Assembly (NCBI RefSeq): GCF_000314995.1
Contig: NZ_BAEO01000013.1
Span: 1 to 64,000 of the forward strand
Reading direction: 5' to 3'
Length of the DNA: 64,000 nucleotides
Source: Paraglaciecola arctica BSs20135
Lineage (GTDB): Bacteria; Pseudomonadota; Gammaproteobacteria; Enterobacterales; Alteromonadaceae
The stretch's first letter is position 1. Each line of letters begins with the position of its first letter. The translations under genes and the position numbers were made by a program. This document shows positions 1 to 10,407 of this stretch, in pieces. The notes under the pieces were generated by a model, which did no database searches, was not told the DNA's origin, and was given only the letters and a program-made list of their open reading frames with translations.

Positions 1-245
1 CCTCTCAGCGAGATTTTAAAAGGGCTTAATCAAGGCGCTTGAATGAAGTAATAGTTATTCTATTGCGAATTCGAGCAACGCAGAGTAAGCCCTTTTAAAA
101 CTCGCCCTAAAGGGAAAGCACCAGCCATTCTTGCACTTCGTTCTCACTATTTGAAAGGGCTTGCCATTCCTGCATAGTGACGCCTTGTGCAAAAATGGCT
201 GGTGATTTCTGAGTGGTCACTTATTTATGCGGAATGGTATAAATT
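1..245. repeat. Dispersed-repeat-like block made of nested inverted repeats
   Basis: This non-coding block contains two visible dyads. Bases 8-28 pair with 86-105 (an imperfect arm around TTTTAAAAGGGCTTA). Bases 119-136 pair with 187-204 (17 of 18 match), with a further inner pair at 143-149/174-180. Nested arms of this kind look like a palindromic interspersed element or the end of a MITE. Its right boundary falls inside the GNAT reading frame at about 217-245, as if the element replaced the gene's 3' part. Only one copy is in the window, so its repetitive nature is an inference. Confidence 0.5.
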
Positions 246-471
246 CAGGCTCAACCGCGATGCGACCTATTTCTCCTTTGGGAGTGATACGGCCCGTCGC
301 TACTGCTTGATTGTGTTCGTCTACCACTAACACATGAAATGCAATGCTATCTTGGTGATCAAACTCGTATTCCGCTGGAATACGCCTTTGGCATATAAAT
401 ACTTTTTCTCTAATTTTTTTAAGTTTGTGTTGTTCGTTTCCCCAATCGACGTTTTTTGCATAAAACGCCAT
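217..471 (-). pseudogene. Truncated GNAT N-acetyltransferase
   Basis: The 84-residue product matches the N-terminal half of a GNAT acetyltransferase (VDW near residue 8, IREKVF at 21-26, then IGRIAVEP around 69-76). Full-length relatives are about 140-160 residues and continue after this motif into the acetyl-CoA-binding loop (R/Q-x-x-G-x-G/A). Here the reading frame leaves homology right after EPEF and stops in the repeat block, so the cofactor-binding part is absent. A good ribosome site (AGGAG) lies 6-7 bases before the ATG, 36 bases after roxA, so it was probably the last gene of the roxA operon. It is most likely a broken gene; expression of a non-functional fragment is possible. Confidence 0.7.
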
Positions 472-507
472 ATGGTCTCTCCTAGTATATGAATACCCTT
501 GGGTATT

Positions 508-1659
508 TTAATCATCAGGGTACCAATACCCTGCATTAACCATTGTAGTGACTAATTGTGTGAAAAAAATACTACTTTCGTCTATGTTGGGATTAGTAAG
601 GCCATAGATGGGGCGATTTATGAAGTCTGTCACTACATCTTTGTCTGCTATTGGCACTGAAAATTCTTCACCTTGGATATAAAAGGTAAAATCTTGAATA
701 TCAGAAGGTTGTGGTTCAACAAATACGGCTTTAATCCCAGGGCTTCGAATAAAATGTACGCCTGAAGTGAGTTTTTTATTAATCTCTTGATGACTAAAGT
801 TTTGTATGTCTGCTTCGTCAAGCTCTTGTTTTGCACCACTTTGACTTAAGAACTGAGCTGTCCAACTGGAAAACTGATCGGTTTCTAATAGTTGCTGTAA
901 CATGTGTTTAAACCTTGCAACTTCTTGCTGTTTTATTTCACCACTAAAGTCACGAGGTGCGATTTCTTTATCTGTGTATCGCTCATTAAATAAGTTGTTA
1001 TCTATGGCAAAGTCCGCAAGGGAAGACAGCATTTCCTGCTGAGAAGGCGCGCGAAAGCCTACTGAATAGTTTAAACATTCTTCTAAAGCGATCCCGTTGT
1101 GTGGGTGATTGGCGGGGATGTATATAATATCACCAGGGGTTAGGACTTGGTCGATAACAGCTTCAAACCCGGTAATTTGTGATAAGTCTGTATGTGGACG
1201 AATTGGCTCGAAATCTCCAGGTAAGCCTACTTGCCAGCGTCTTGAACCTTTGCCTTGGATGATAAATACATCGTATTGGTCAAGGTGTGGACCTACACCG
1301 GCATTTTTATTTGAAAAGCTCACCATCAGGTCGTCCATGCGCCAGTGCGGTATAAAATCGAAAGCTCGCATCAGTTGGTCGGCTTCGGGAATAAAGTGGT
1401 CTACCGACTGCACCAGTAAACTCCAGGCACCTAGGCAATCTTCATTCACATCTTCAAATGGTCCGTGACTCACTTGCCATTTGTTATCCGTTTGGCTGAC
1501 TATTCTTGAGTCAATGGATGGATCTTGGCTTAAACCGGCTAAGTCGTTTTCATTTAAAGGATCAATAAAGTCAGTGAATCCTTGTTTAATTACTAATGGT
1601 TGTTTTTGCCAGTATTGTTTAAGGAATTGTTTTATATCAATATTATTTAACGAGTACAT
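508..1659 (-). CDS. roxA: Ribosomal protein uL16 arginine hydroxylase (RoxA/YcfD)
   Basis: This is a 2-oxoglutarate- and Fe(II)-dependent cupin oxygenase of the JmjC-like YcfD family, which hydroxylates an arginine of ribosomal protein L16. The iron-binding triad is visible as H125-x-D127 (GPHLDQYD) and H187 (NHPHNGI), the positions expected for the E. coli enzyme. The 383 residues match the usual length of about 370-390, with a winged-helix C-terminal part. The start codon lies inside the end of the upstream cyclase gene (17-base overlap), indicating co-transcription and probably translational coupling. It lies close to purB-hflD-mnmA, as ycfD does in enterobacteria. Confidence 0.93.
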   Translation of the reverse strand: MYSLNNIDIKQFLKQYWQKQPLVIKQGFTDFIDPLNENDLAGLSQDPSIDSRIVSQTDNKWQVSHGPFEDVNEDCLGAWSLLVQSVDHFIPEADQLMRAFDFIPHWRMDDLMVSFSNKNAGVGPHLDQYDVFIIQGKGSRRWQVGLPGDFEPIRPHTDLSQITGFEAVIDQVLTPGDIIYIPANHPHNGIALEECLNYSVGFRAPSQQEMLSSLADFAIDNNLFNERYTDKEIAPRDFSGEIKQQEVARFKHMLQQLLETDQFSSWTAQFLSQSGAKQELDEADIQNFSHQEINKKLTSGVHFIRSPGIKAVFVEPQPSDIQDFTFYIQGEEFSVPIADKDVVTDFINRPIYGLTNPNIDESSIFFTQLVTTMVNAGYWYPDD

Positions 1660-2896
1660 GTGTTTCCAAGTTGTTTTTTTTGCCTAATAGCCAATAAGTT
1701 GTTACCCAGCCCACACCTTTTACCTCAATGCCACCACGTTTATCGAACCTAAACTTCGATTTTGTGAGCTGATAGGTGGATTCTGTGGTTTGAATTCTAT
1801 TACATAAACCTTGGCTTTCCATGCGTGAGGCTAAGTTAACTGCCTCTCCCCAAAGGTCATAGCTGAACTTGTTTTTTCCAATGATACCAGCAACTACTTC
1901 ACCACACCCTATGCCTATCCTCAAACCTGTGTGCAAATCGTATTTTCTACATATTATTTGAAATGCATCCTGCATATCTAATGCACAGTGGCAGCACTGA
2001 ATTGCATGAACAGGGCTAAGAGTCGGTAATCCCCCTGCTGCCATGTAACCGTCTCCGCTGGTTTTTATTTTTTCTAGCCCATATTTCTGAGATAAGTTAT
2101 CAAAAATGCAAAACACTTCGTTTAGCAAGCCAACTAATTGTTGTGGAGACAGCTTTTTACACAGGGGAGTAAAGTCTTGAATGTCAGCAAATAAAATACT
2201 GGCTTGCTCAAAATAATCAGCGATTAATGTTGAGGAGTATTTTAATCGTTGAGCAATACTTAACGGTAAAATATTTAGTAAAAGTCTTTCTGAACGAGCT
2301 TTTTCTAGGTCTAATTTTTGCCAGCTACGATTGATATTTTTCCAAAGATGAAAGCTACATAACAAACACGAGAGTGCAAATAAACTTGAATAGGACAACT
2401 TAAATATTTGTTGTTCGAATAAATGAGGGGGATGAATTATAGAAAGGTAAAACCAAACCTCTATCCCTACAAATAATAGACATAATCCAACTAATAATAT
2501 TCCCATTACAAAGCTTTCATTTTGAGCGAAAAGAAAGGGGCAAACCAAAACGGCTAATAGCAAAAAGTATTGGATATTAATATTGATTTCCCAAAGTAGG
2601 CAAGAAATGGAAATGTTTGAAACATAAACTAATATCAACAAGGCTCGTGCTAGTTTACGGGCTTGTAGGTTATTGAGCAGTGGTACAAATGTTAGCAGTA
2701 TAATTGTCAAAACGGACATGATTGTTTCATGCCAACCGGATTCTTGCCAAAAATAAAAAGCGGTAGGTAGTTGTAGTAAAGATACAAAAATGACTAACAT
2801 TGCGACAATATTAGTCAAGCGGGTCGGGCTAATGTTTTCTGACGATTGCGGTTCTATACCAGCATTAACCCAAGCTTTGAGGGCTGTTTTAACCAT
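1643..2896 (-). CDS. Membrane class III adenylate cyclase
   Basis: The 417-residue protein has six predicted membrane helices (about residues 29-50, 57-75, 82-102, 108-124, 129-153, 167-186) followed by a class III nucleotidyl cyclase domain (about 225-405). Catalytic residues look complete: metal-binding D238 (FADIQDF) and D282 (SGDGY), purine-selecting K278 and D347 (YDLWGEAVNLASRM), and transition-state N354 and R358. The Lys/Asp pair predicts ATP rather than GTP as substrate. It probably makes cAMP at the inner membrane; the membrane part may sense a signal, but I recognise no named sensor domain. It overlaps roxA by 17 bases and is separated from purB by a terminator. Confidence 0.88.
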   Translation of the reverse strand: MVKTALKAWVNAGIEPQSSENISPTRLTNIVAMLVIFVSLLQLPTAFYFWQESGWHETIMSVLTIILLTFVPLLNNLQARKLARALLILVYVSNISISCLLWEININIQYFLLLAVLVCPFLFAQNESFVMGILLVGLCLLFVGIEVWFYLSIIHPPHLFEQQIFKLSYSSLFALSCLLCSFHLWKNINRSWQKLDLEKARSERLLLNILPLSIAQRLKYSSTLIADYFEQASILFADIQDFTPLCKKLSPQQLVGLLNEVFCIFDNLSQKYGLEKIKTSGDGYMAAGGLPTLSPVHAIQCCHCALDMQDAFQIICRKYDLHTGLRIGIGCGEVVAGIIGKNKFSYDLWGEAVNLASRMESQGLCNRIQTTESTYQLTKSKFRFDKRGGIEVKGVGWVTTYWLLGKKNNLETHVLVK

Positions 2897-2910
2897 TTTT
2901 AAATCCCTTT

Positions 2911-2947
2911 AAAAATCGGAGTGAAAACTAAGTGTAGTTCACTCCGA
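2911..2947 (-). terminator. Rho-independent terminator after purB
   Basis: On the minus strand a 10-bp stem (2915/2916-2925 with 2938-2947, TCGGAGTGAA/TTCACTCCGA) is followed by five T residues. It lies between the purB stop and the cyclase start, so the cyclase-roxA pair should have its own promoter or depend on read-through. Confidence 0.8.
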
Positions 2948-2973
2948 CAATTTGAGGATAGGGATTTAGTGTT

Positions 2974-4359
<1,386 letters not shown>

Positions 4360-5007
4360 CTAATTTGGCGTGCTAATGTTATTTAAAGTGTGTTGTGCGC
4401 TAGCTACAATCTGTGATCGACTGAATAATATATGTCTACGTTTTCCACCTAGTTGCCGCCATAAAACAGCCGCGCGTATACCGGCTAATAATAGAGCTCG
4501 AACTCGGTGTTGGTTATCTGGTCGCTGTAATATTGTTGGATCACCAGCTACTTGGATTTTTCTGGCAACTGGACTCACCACATCAGTATAAATACTGGCT
4601 AAGTTACTCAACATTTGACTGTCGGTTATATCTAAATGAAGCTGTTGCCTTTGTATATTGGATATACGTTCGCCTAGCGCAGCCATAGTTTTTTTATTGC
4701 CGCTGAGTTTGCGTTCAATAGACAACAAATTTGCGATATAGCGTGTGACTTCCACGTCTTTGTTATCTGATTGACTGCTAAGCTGAGCAAGTAACGTTTG
4801 ATAACCCAAAGCTAACTGATTGGTATCACCAAATACCTGCTCGGTATTCTCTGAATTAGTAATAGCGATACTATTTAGCGATGTCGCTAAAGCCGGTTTA
4901 TCATATTCATTACTACGGGCGATTTGTTTCACTAAGGCGGCAGCTTGGCATAAGCCAGCTAAAGCGATGTTACTTTCATGAAATCGATGATGATTATTGT
5001 TACTCAT
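4360..5007 (-). CDS. hflD: High frequency lysogenization protein HflD homologue
   Basis: The 215-residue all-helical protein matches HflD (YcfC), a peripheral membrane-associated protein known in E. coli for influencing lambda CII stability; its general cellular role is unclear. Recognisable family features are the N-terminal ALAGLCQAAALVKQIAR segment and RALLLAGIRAAVLWRQLGG near the C-terminus. The assignment rests on these and on the conserved position between mnmA and purB. Its ATG overlaps the mnmA stop (TAATG), indicating translational coupling. Confidence 0.92.
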   Translation of the reverse strand: MSNNNHHRFHESNIALAGLCQAAALVKQIARSNEYDKPALATSLNSIAITNSENTEQVFGDTNQLALGYQTLLAQLSSQSDNKDVEVTRYIANLLSIERKLSGNKKTMAALGERISNIQRQQLHLDITDSQMLSNLASIYTDVVSPVARKIQVAGDPTILQRPDNQHRVRALLLAGIRAAVLWRQLGGKRRHILFSRSQIVASAQHTLNNISTPN

Positions 5008-6137
5008 TAACGGATATAATTCTCAATTATGCCACCACCCAAACAAATCTCGTTTTGATAGAAAACGGCAGACTGACCTGGGGTAACGGCTTTTTGTGGT
5101 TCATCGAATTTAACCAATAAACTGCCATCAGTATTAGGCGTTATTTGGCAAGGAATATCTTGTTGGCGATAACGGGTTTTCACAGTGCACTTAATGGCTT
5201 GTTGTGGACCTTTACGATCAACCCAGTGCAACTGATTAGCTAACAATCCTGTTGAGTAAAGGCGAGGGTGATTGGCTCCTTGGCCAACAATCAGTACATT
5301 ACGTTCGATATCTTTATCCACAACGTACCAAGGCTCTTCGCCGTATTCTTTCATACCACCAATCAACAGACCTTTACGTTGGCCTAAGGTGTGGTACATC
5401 AAACCTTCATGTTTGCCGATAATTTTACCTTCAGCCGTTTCAATTTCACCGGGCTGTGCAGGTAAATATTGGGCTAAAAAGTCTTTAAATTTACGTTCAC
5501 CAATAAAACAAATACCTGTGCTGTCTTTTTTATCATGGGTCACTAGATCTTGTTCTAAAGCAATTTCTCGTACCTTAGGTTTTTCTAAATGACCAATAGG
5601 GAAAAGAGTTTGAGCGATATGTTGCTCACCTAAGGTATATAAAAAGTAACTTTGATCTTTGTTGCCATCCAAGCCACGCAACATCTGCCAGTTGCCAGTC
5701 TCATTTGAGCGCTGCACGTAATGACCAGTGGCAATATAATCTGCATTTAATTCTTCAGCTGCAAATTCGAGAAAGGCTTTAAATTTGATTTCTTTGTTGC
5801 ACATGATGTCAGGATTAGGCGTACGGCCTGCTTTATACTCTGCCAAAAAGTACTCAAATACGTTATCCCAATATTCAGCCGCAAAGTTAATGGTATGCAG
5901 AGTGATGCCTAACTTATCTGACACCGCTTGGGCATCTTTTAAGTCGTCTGCAGCAGCGCAATATTCATCATTGTCGTCTTCCTCCCAGTTCTTCATAAAC
6001 AAACCTTCAACCTGATAGCCTTGTTCTTTGAGAAGATAAGCTGATACAGATGAATCAACCCCTCCAGACATGCCTACCACTACTTTAATTTGGCTGTTGT
6101 CTCGGGTGTCGTTGCTGCTTTGGGAAGTTGTTGTCAT
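5007..6137 (-). CDS. mnmA: tRNA-specific 2-thiouridylase MnmA
   Basis: MnmA inserts sulfur at C2 of the wobble uridine (U34) of tRNAs for Lys, Glu and Gln, using ATP and persulfide relayed by Tus proteins. The PP-loop ATP site SGGVDSS is at residues 24-30. The catalytic cysteines are C113 (MCNKEIKF) and C210 (STGICFIGE). The 376 residues fit the family (about 365-375) with roughly 17 extra N-terminal residues, so an internal start is possible but none is clearly better. It is the first gene of the mnmA-hflD-purB unit. Confidence 0.96.
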   Translation of the reverse strand: MTTTSQSSNDTRDNSQIKVVVGMSGGVDSSVSAYLLKEQGYQVEGLFMKNWEEDDNDEYCAAADDLKDAQAVSDKLGITLHTINFAAEYWDNVFEYFLAEYKAGRTPNPDIMCNKEIKFKAFLEFAAEELNADYIATGHYVQRSNETGNWQMLRGLDGNKDQSYFLYTLGEQHIAQTLFPIGHLEKPKVREIALEQDLVTHDKKDSTGICFIGERKFKDFLAQYLPAQPGEIETAEGKIIGKHEGLMYHTLGQRKGLLIGGMKEYGEEPWYVVDKDIERNVLIVGQGANHPRLYSTGLLANQLHWVDRKGPQQAIKCTVKTRYRQQDIPCQITPNTDGSLLVKFDEPQKAVTPGQSAVFYQNEICLGGGIIENYIR

Positions 6138-6372
6138 AGAATTTGAATATTAGAATTAGAGGCTGAAAAAAGGACGCGAAGTTTAGCAGTTCTTTAGCGA
6201 AAAATCATCTGGTTAATCAGGGGATTTGGGTATATGAAAGTTGTTGTTTGTTGGAGTATAGCCTTGAATATCATCATCGATGATAAAATCAGAGCAGGAG
6301 TTAACGTTTACTAACTCTCTATAGGTTTCTAATTTGAATATTTTAAAATTAAGGTGATCTGGTACTTTCGAT

Positions 6373-7257
6373 TTAACTATCAACTAAATTAAAATCAAAC
6401 CATAATTCTTTGCGATCCAGAGGTGTCTTTTCGGGTAACAAAGGATTACCCACCTCAATCACTCTTCGATTTTTCAAGTCTAAGATATCGATATATTTTG
6501 TGAAAACCTCTGCAAACAACTGCTGCAGTTCTCCTGATGCCACCATTTCTTCTAAGCCATATTCGAGGCGTTCTGCAATCCTAGGGTACTGAGGAGACAC
6601 AAAAAAGTAACTTGGCGCTGGCAAATGCAGCAATATATTAGGTTCAATCACTAAATCATTAAAGAATCGCTTACGTAATTTAAGTTCTTCATAAATTTCG
6701 TGTATCCCTCTTATAGTATATGCAAAGTGTTTGTTATGAAGCATTTCAAATATTAGGTCGTAAGAATCTACGTCGACAATATTAAAATCTAACGTTTCTA
6801 ATATAGAGTGAGTTGTCCAACCACGTTTTAATCCAACTGGAAGCTTTTTGAGCTGTTCCACATTAGTGATATTTTTATATTGTTCTAAATCATCTTTGTG
6901 AACCAATAATAATCTATATTTGAATATTCCTCGCCTCAAAGGGATACTGATAGGGATTGCCTTGTTTTCCCATTCGTGAGAAGTCATGGCCACAGACACA
7001 TTAATAAGGTCGCCTTTTTCAAGTAACTGCAACACTCCGTGGCTAGGATAATCAGCTTTTGACCTAACAATAGTAAAAGGCCCATATTTCTCTTGGCTGA
7101 TACGAAGTGCATAAATCAATAGGTTATCGAGGTACTGACCGCGTAAATCCAGACTAGAGGATCCATCTTTGATACGTATGTTGTCAGCTGCAATCCCCTG
7201 AAAACTGGTGCAATAAAGCCAAGCTAGAAAAACTGCAGAAGGTAATAATTTAATCAA
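6373..7257 (-). CDS. Periplasmic solute-binding protein, SBP_bac_3-like
   Basis: The 294-residue protein begins with a signal peptide (about residues 1-24, cleavage near GIAA-DN) and continues as an amino-acid-binding-type two-lobe fold (RGQYLDNLLIYALRIS, then VGLKRGWTTHSILETL). No permease or ATPase gene is adjacent, so it is probably not part of a local ABC importer. Stand-alone proteins of this type are common in Alteromonadales and their ligands are unknown. The start read here is TTG without a strong ribosome site, so the exact N-terminus is uncertain. Confidence 0.75.
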   Translation of the reverse strand: MIKLLPSAVFLAWLYCTSFQGIAADNIRIKDGSSSLDLRGQYLDNLLIYALRISQEKYGPFTIVRSKADYPSHGVLQLLEKGDLINVSVAMTSHEWENKAIPISIPLRRGIFKYRLLLVHKDDLEQYKNITNVEQLKKLPVGLKRGWTTHSILETLDFNIVDVDSYDLIFEMLHNKHFAYTIRGIHEIYEELKLRKRFFNDLVIEPNILLHLPAPSYFFVSPQYPRIAERLEYGLEEMVASGELQQLFAEVFTKYIDILDLKNRRVIEVGNPLLPEKTPLDRKELWFDFNLVDS

Positions 7258-7701
7258 TGTAGCTACACTATGGATCTACTTTTTCGCTATTGTAGCAAAA
7301 CACGCTGGGCTCAAAATAAAAAAGAGTTATTTCAGATAATAATAAAAACAAATAGGACCAATATGGACGCTCCCTTGTGGTTCAGCAGCCATATGTTTGT
7401 TGTCATGGTCCAACTTAATCATTTTGATATCAAAGTGACCTGACATCATCGATTTAGAATTGCCATAAAGTTAATAAGTGAATTTGGAAAAGTTAAAGCA
7501 TTTACTAACGCTTAGCGCATTTCGATAACTGCTCCTGTGTAATCTACTAAATTCATCAAATAATGGGTGAACATACATGCGCAGTAAATCAAAAATATCG
7601 GCTTTGCCGATACCGCTTTGGTGGCAATTTCACTGCTTCTCTGCCATTTTTAGTAGTTAATAATTTTAGTTGTGAGCGGCCATTCTTGCTTACTTCTTTT
7701 G

Positions 7702-7775
7702 GCTGTTCCATATTTACAGGATAAATATGGAACAGCTTTAGCTGGTCTGAAAGGTAAAGTACAGGACGTACTTTA
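7702..7775. repeat. Two perfect hairpins in tandem, extragenic palindromic element
   Basis: Bases 7702-7716 (GCTGTTCCATATTTA) pair perfectly with 7722-7736 around a 5-base loop. Bases 7755-7762 pair with 7768-7775 around the loop AGGAC. A hairpin followed by a GTAC-AGGAC-GTAC palindrome and, further on, ATGGAGGATGGCGCG is an arrangement I associate with repeated intergenic elements in marine gammaproteobacteria. That association is from memory and was not searched. Confidence 0.55.
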
Positions 7776-7892
7776 TAAAAAAAATAACTGGTTCGAAAGG
7801 ATTCGAGTCAAAAACCATCATGGAGGATGGCGCGAAGCGTGTTTTAATTTTTTATAATCAAAGTTCCTGAGAAAATTGACTGTTTTTAGCGC

Positions 7893-7921
7893 AAAAAAAA
7901 AGCGACCAATGAAGGTCGCTA
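7893..7921 (-). terminator. Rho-independent terminator after gltA
   Basis: On the minus strand, AGCGACC (7915-7921) pairs with GGTCGCT (7902-7908) around a 6-base loop and is followed by a run of nine T (7893-7901). It lies 20 bases beyond the gltA stop. Confidence 0.88.
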
Positions 7922-7941
7922 TTTTTAAAATTGATAATTAA

Positions 7942-9222
7942 CTATTTCTCAATTTTAGTATACGGACGTTGTGCTTCACCAGTATACAACTGACGAGGAC
8001 GACCAATTTTTTGTCCTGGCTGGCTTAACATTTCATGCCAATGTGATACCCAACCTACTGTACGTGCCAAGGCAAAAATACAGGTAAACATATTGGTAGG
8101 AATACCAATCGCTTTTAGGATAATACCAGAGTAAAAATCTACATTCGGGAAGAGTTTTTTCTCTGCGAAGTAGGGGTCACTTAAAGCAATGCGTTCAAGC
8201 TCCATTGCTACGTTAAGCAAAGGATCATCTATATTAAGTTCTGCTAAAACTTCATGACAACTTTCGCGCATTACCGTAGCGCGTGGATCGAAGTTTTTGT
8301 AAACCCTATGGCCAAATCCCATTAAACGGAACGGGTCATCTTTATCTTTAGCTCTAGCAATAAACTCAGGAATACGGTCAACAGTGCCAATTTCTTCAAG
8401 CATGTTCAAACAGGCTTCGTTGGCACCACCGTGAGCAGGTCCCCACAAAGATGCAACACCAGCAGCAATACATGCATAAGGGTTAGCACCAGAAGAGCCA
8501 GCCAAACGTACTGTAGAGGTTGATGCATTTTGTTCGTGATCAGCATGTAAGATAAATATTCTATCCACTGCCTTGGCAACTGCTGGTGTGATTTTGTAAT
8601 CTTCAGCAGGAACAGAAAACATCATATTTAGGAAGTTTTCAGCATAACTTAACTTATTCGTAGGATAAACAAACGGCTGTCCAATGTTGTACTTGTAACA
8701 CATAGCAACCAAAGTGGGCATTTTAGCCACTAAGCGATAGGCACTACGTAATCGTTGTTCTGGATCATGGATATTCAAGTCGTCATGGTAGAAAGATGCC
8801 ATAGCACCTACTGTCCCACATAACATAGCCATAGGATGCGCGTCGCGTCTGAAACCTCGGAAAAAGTTATTAACTTGGTCATGAACTAAAGTATGGCGAG
8901 TAATAGTGTCTTTAAAGTCTCTGTATTCTTCAGTATTGGGGGTTTTATCATGCAAAAGCATGTAAACCACTTCAATATAATCTGCATCTCGGGCTAATTC
9001 TTCGATGGAATAACCTCTGTGCAACAGAATGCCTTTAGCACCATCAATATAAGTAATCGATGATTCACATGAGCCAGTTGCCATAAATCCAGGGTCATAG
9101 GTAAAGTACCCATTTGCGCCTAGAGACCGTATGTCTATTACATCGTGGCCTGCCGTGCCTGACAAAATCGGAAGTTCGATTTCTTTGTCACCCACTTTTA
9201 AAATGGCTTTATTGTCTGCCAT
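7942..9222 (-). CDS. gltA: Citrate synthase (hexameric type II)
   Basis: This enzyme condenses acetyl-CoA and oxaloacetate to citrate, the entry step of the TCA cycle. The 426 residues match the Gram-negative hexameric form. Catalytic segments are visible: [25 protein letters not shown] (active-site His) and [13 protein letters not shown]. The ATG is preceded by GAGGAGA at good spacing. The gene is divergent from the sdh-suc operon across a 469-base regulatory region, the standard arrangement in gammaproteobacteria, and has its own terminator. Confidence 0.97.
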   Translation of the reverse strand: MADNKAILKVGDKEIELPILSGTAGHDVIDIRSLGANGYFTYDPGFMATGSCESSITYIDGAKGILLHRGYSIEELARDADYIEVVYMLLHDKTPNTEEYRDFKDTITRHTLVHDQVNNFFRGFRRDAHPMAMLCGTVGAMASFYHDDLNIHDPEQRLRSAYRLVAKMPTLVAMCYKYNIGQPFVYPTNKLSYAENFLNMMFSVPAEDYKITPAVAKAVDRIFILHADHEQNASTSTVRLAGSSGANPYACIAAGVASLWGPAHGGANEACLNMLEEIGTVDRIPEFIARAKDKDDPFRLMGFGHRVYKNFDPRATVMRESCHEVLAELNIDDPLLNVAMELERIALSDPYFAEKKLFPNVDFYSGIILKAIGIPTNMFTCIFALARTVGWVSHWHEMLSQPGQKIGRPRQLYTGEAQRPYTKIEK

Positions 9223-9691
9223 ATACTGTTCTCCTCAGAATCGTTTTGTGTTCGATAAACAGCATAGTCTGCTATTTACTGGGGGGGAAATTGACGCTAT
9301 TTGAACTTACAATGACTTATAAAGTCAATTTTTATGCATTTCCGCTTATTAAATATTCACTTCTTTAGCTCATTCAAGCAAATAAAATTTTCGCATAGCT
9401 TGGTTAAGTTTAGTATTAGGCCTGCATTATAGGTTACTACTGCAAAAGGTAACTGTTTGTTGATGCTTATAAACCTTTAATAAAGAACAATAATTGTATT
9501 TATTCGAATGGCTGGATATACTTCTGTGGCTTAAAACACTTCAGAATGAAAAGTTTATTTTTAGTTAACTTCTCATTAACAAAGTGGCAACAAAATCAGG
9601 GATAAGAAATTCAATTTTAGCAATTTATTAACATGCAAGATGTTATAAGCCGAAATTTTTAAACCACCTACGGGTATAGAGAGCGATAAAC
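9223..9691. promoter_or_regulatory. gltA / sdhC divergent control region
   Basis: This 469-base AT-rich region separates divergent TCA genes and must carry both promoters. I can point to an ArcA-box-like direct repeat at 9564-9580 and a dyad TAACAT-N5-ATGTTA at 9629-9645, about 45 bases before the sdhC start. I could not assign -35/-10 boxes with confidence. No open frame here looks like a gene. Confidence 0.6.
9564..9580 (-). promoter_or_regulatory. ArcA-box-like direct repeat upstream of sdhC
   Basis: On the minus strand the sequence GTTAATGAGAAGTTAAC contains two GTTAA units with start points 11 bp apart, the spacing known for ArcA direct-repeat sites. In E. coli, ArcA represses the sdh promoter, so the position is sensible. 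It is a pattern match only. Confidence 0.4.
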
Positions 9692-10066
9692 GTGAAAAAA
9701 CAAAGACCAGTTAATTTACAACTCAATACAATTAGTTTTCCTCCCGCAGCTATTACTTCCATTCTCCATCGTGTTACAGGCGTCGCAATGTTTTTTGCTT
9801 TGATGTTTGTAATCTGGGCATGGGCGACGTCTGTATCTTCTATAGAGGGATTTGCTTTTGTTCAAGAACAAATGGCGGGTCCTTTAGGTAAGTTTGTAGC
9901 TATAGGCACGATTTCTGCCTTGACTTACCATGTATTAGGCGGTGTGCGGCACATGATTATGGATCTGGGGTATTGGGAAGAGCTTCAATCAGGGGACATC
10001 AGTGCAAAAGCCATTATTGTCGCATGGATCATCTTAACCATCTTAGTAGGAGTTGTATTATGGTAA
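9692..10066 (+). CDS. sdhC: Succinate dehydrogenase cytochrome b556 subunit
   Basis: SdhC is one of the two membrane anchors of complex II, binding haem b and ubiquinone. The 124-residue protein has three membrane helices and the family signatures SILHRVTGV (residues 24-32) and YHVLGGVRHMIMD, which holds the haem-ligand His. The start is GTG with a weak ribosome site (AGAG). The 3' end overlaps sdhD by 7 bases. First gene of the sdhCDAB-sucABCD cluster. Confidence 0.95.
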   Translation: MKKQRPVNLQLNTISFPPAAITSILHRVTGVAMFFALMFVIWAWATSVSSIEGFAFVQEQMAGPLGKFVAIGTISALTYHVLGGVRHMIMDLGYWEELQSGDISAKAIIVAWIILTILVGVVLW

Positions 10067-10407
10067 CGGGTCAAGCAAGTTTAAAACGAAATGGTGTACA
10101 AGATTTTGTGACCATTCGCGCCACTGCAATCATTATGACTGCGTTTTCATTGTTCATGGGGTGGTTTTTTATCTGCACTCCAGAAGTGACCTATGCCATT
10201 TGGCATGATTTATTTTCTGGTCTAGCGATGAAAGTCTTCACGTTTCTGACTTTGGTTTCAATTATGTTTCATGTGCGTATTGGCATGTGGCAAGTCTTAA
10301 CCGACTATGTAAAAGCACCGGGTTTGCGTGCGTTTATTCAATTTGTTCTTAACCTAATTGCATTTGTTTATGTAGTTGTTGGTTTATTTGTTTTGTGGGG
10401 TGTGTAA
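10060..10407 (+). CDS. sdhD: Succinate dehydrogenase hydrophobic membrane anchor subunit
   Basis: The 115-residue second anchor of complex II has three membrane helices; the haem/quinone region is around MFHVRIGMWQVLTDYVK. I chose the ATG at 10060 because it gives the normal family length and overlaps the sdhC stop (ATGGTAA). Longer in-frame extensions upstream only read through sdhC in another frame. The stop codon is directly followed by the sdhA ATG with no gap, so translation is tightly coupled. Confidence 0.94.
   Translation: MVTGQASLKRNGVQDFVTIRATAIIMTAFSLFMGWFFICTPEVTYAIWHDLFSGLAMKVFTFLTLVSIMFHVRIGMWQVLTDYVKAPGLRAFIQFVLNLIAFVYVVVGLFVLWGV

Larger units (their letters stand above)
7258..7941. 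other. 684-base intergenic region with palindromic elements
   Basis: No convincing gene is seen. A 61-codon frame on the plus strand (7672-7857) consists mostly of palindromic sequence and is not believable as protein. The region holds a perfect 15-bp hairpin (7702-7736), an 8-bp hairpin (7755-7775) and the gltA terminator. The block from about 7660 to 7860 looks like a degenerate extragenic repeat. Confidence 0.6.

Noticed and set aside
1109-1468. 119-codon plus-strand frame opposite roxA
   Set aside because: It overlaps a gene with all catalytic residues intact, and its translation matches nothing I recognise.
6269-6285. Dyad TATCATC-ATC-GATGATA upstream of mnmA
   Set aside because: The arms are short and AT-rich, at about 130 bases from the start codon; no known regulator site matches, so I do not call it an operator.
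7672-7857. 61-codon plus-strand frame between the binding-protein gene and gltA
   Set aside because: It runs through two hairpins and a repeat-like segment, has no ribosome site and no recognisable protein features.
9973-10059. Upstream extension of sdhD to an earlier ATG
   Set aside because: The extra 29 codons are the sdhC coding region in another frame; family length and the overlap with the sdhC stop support 10060.
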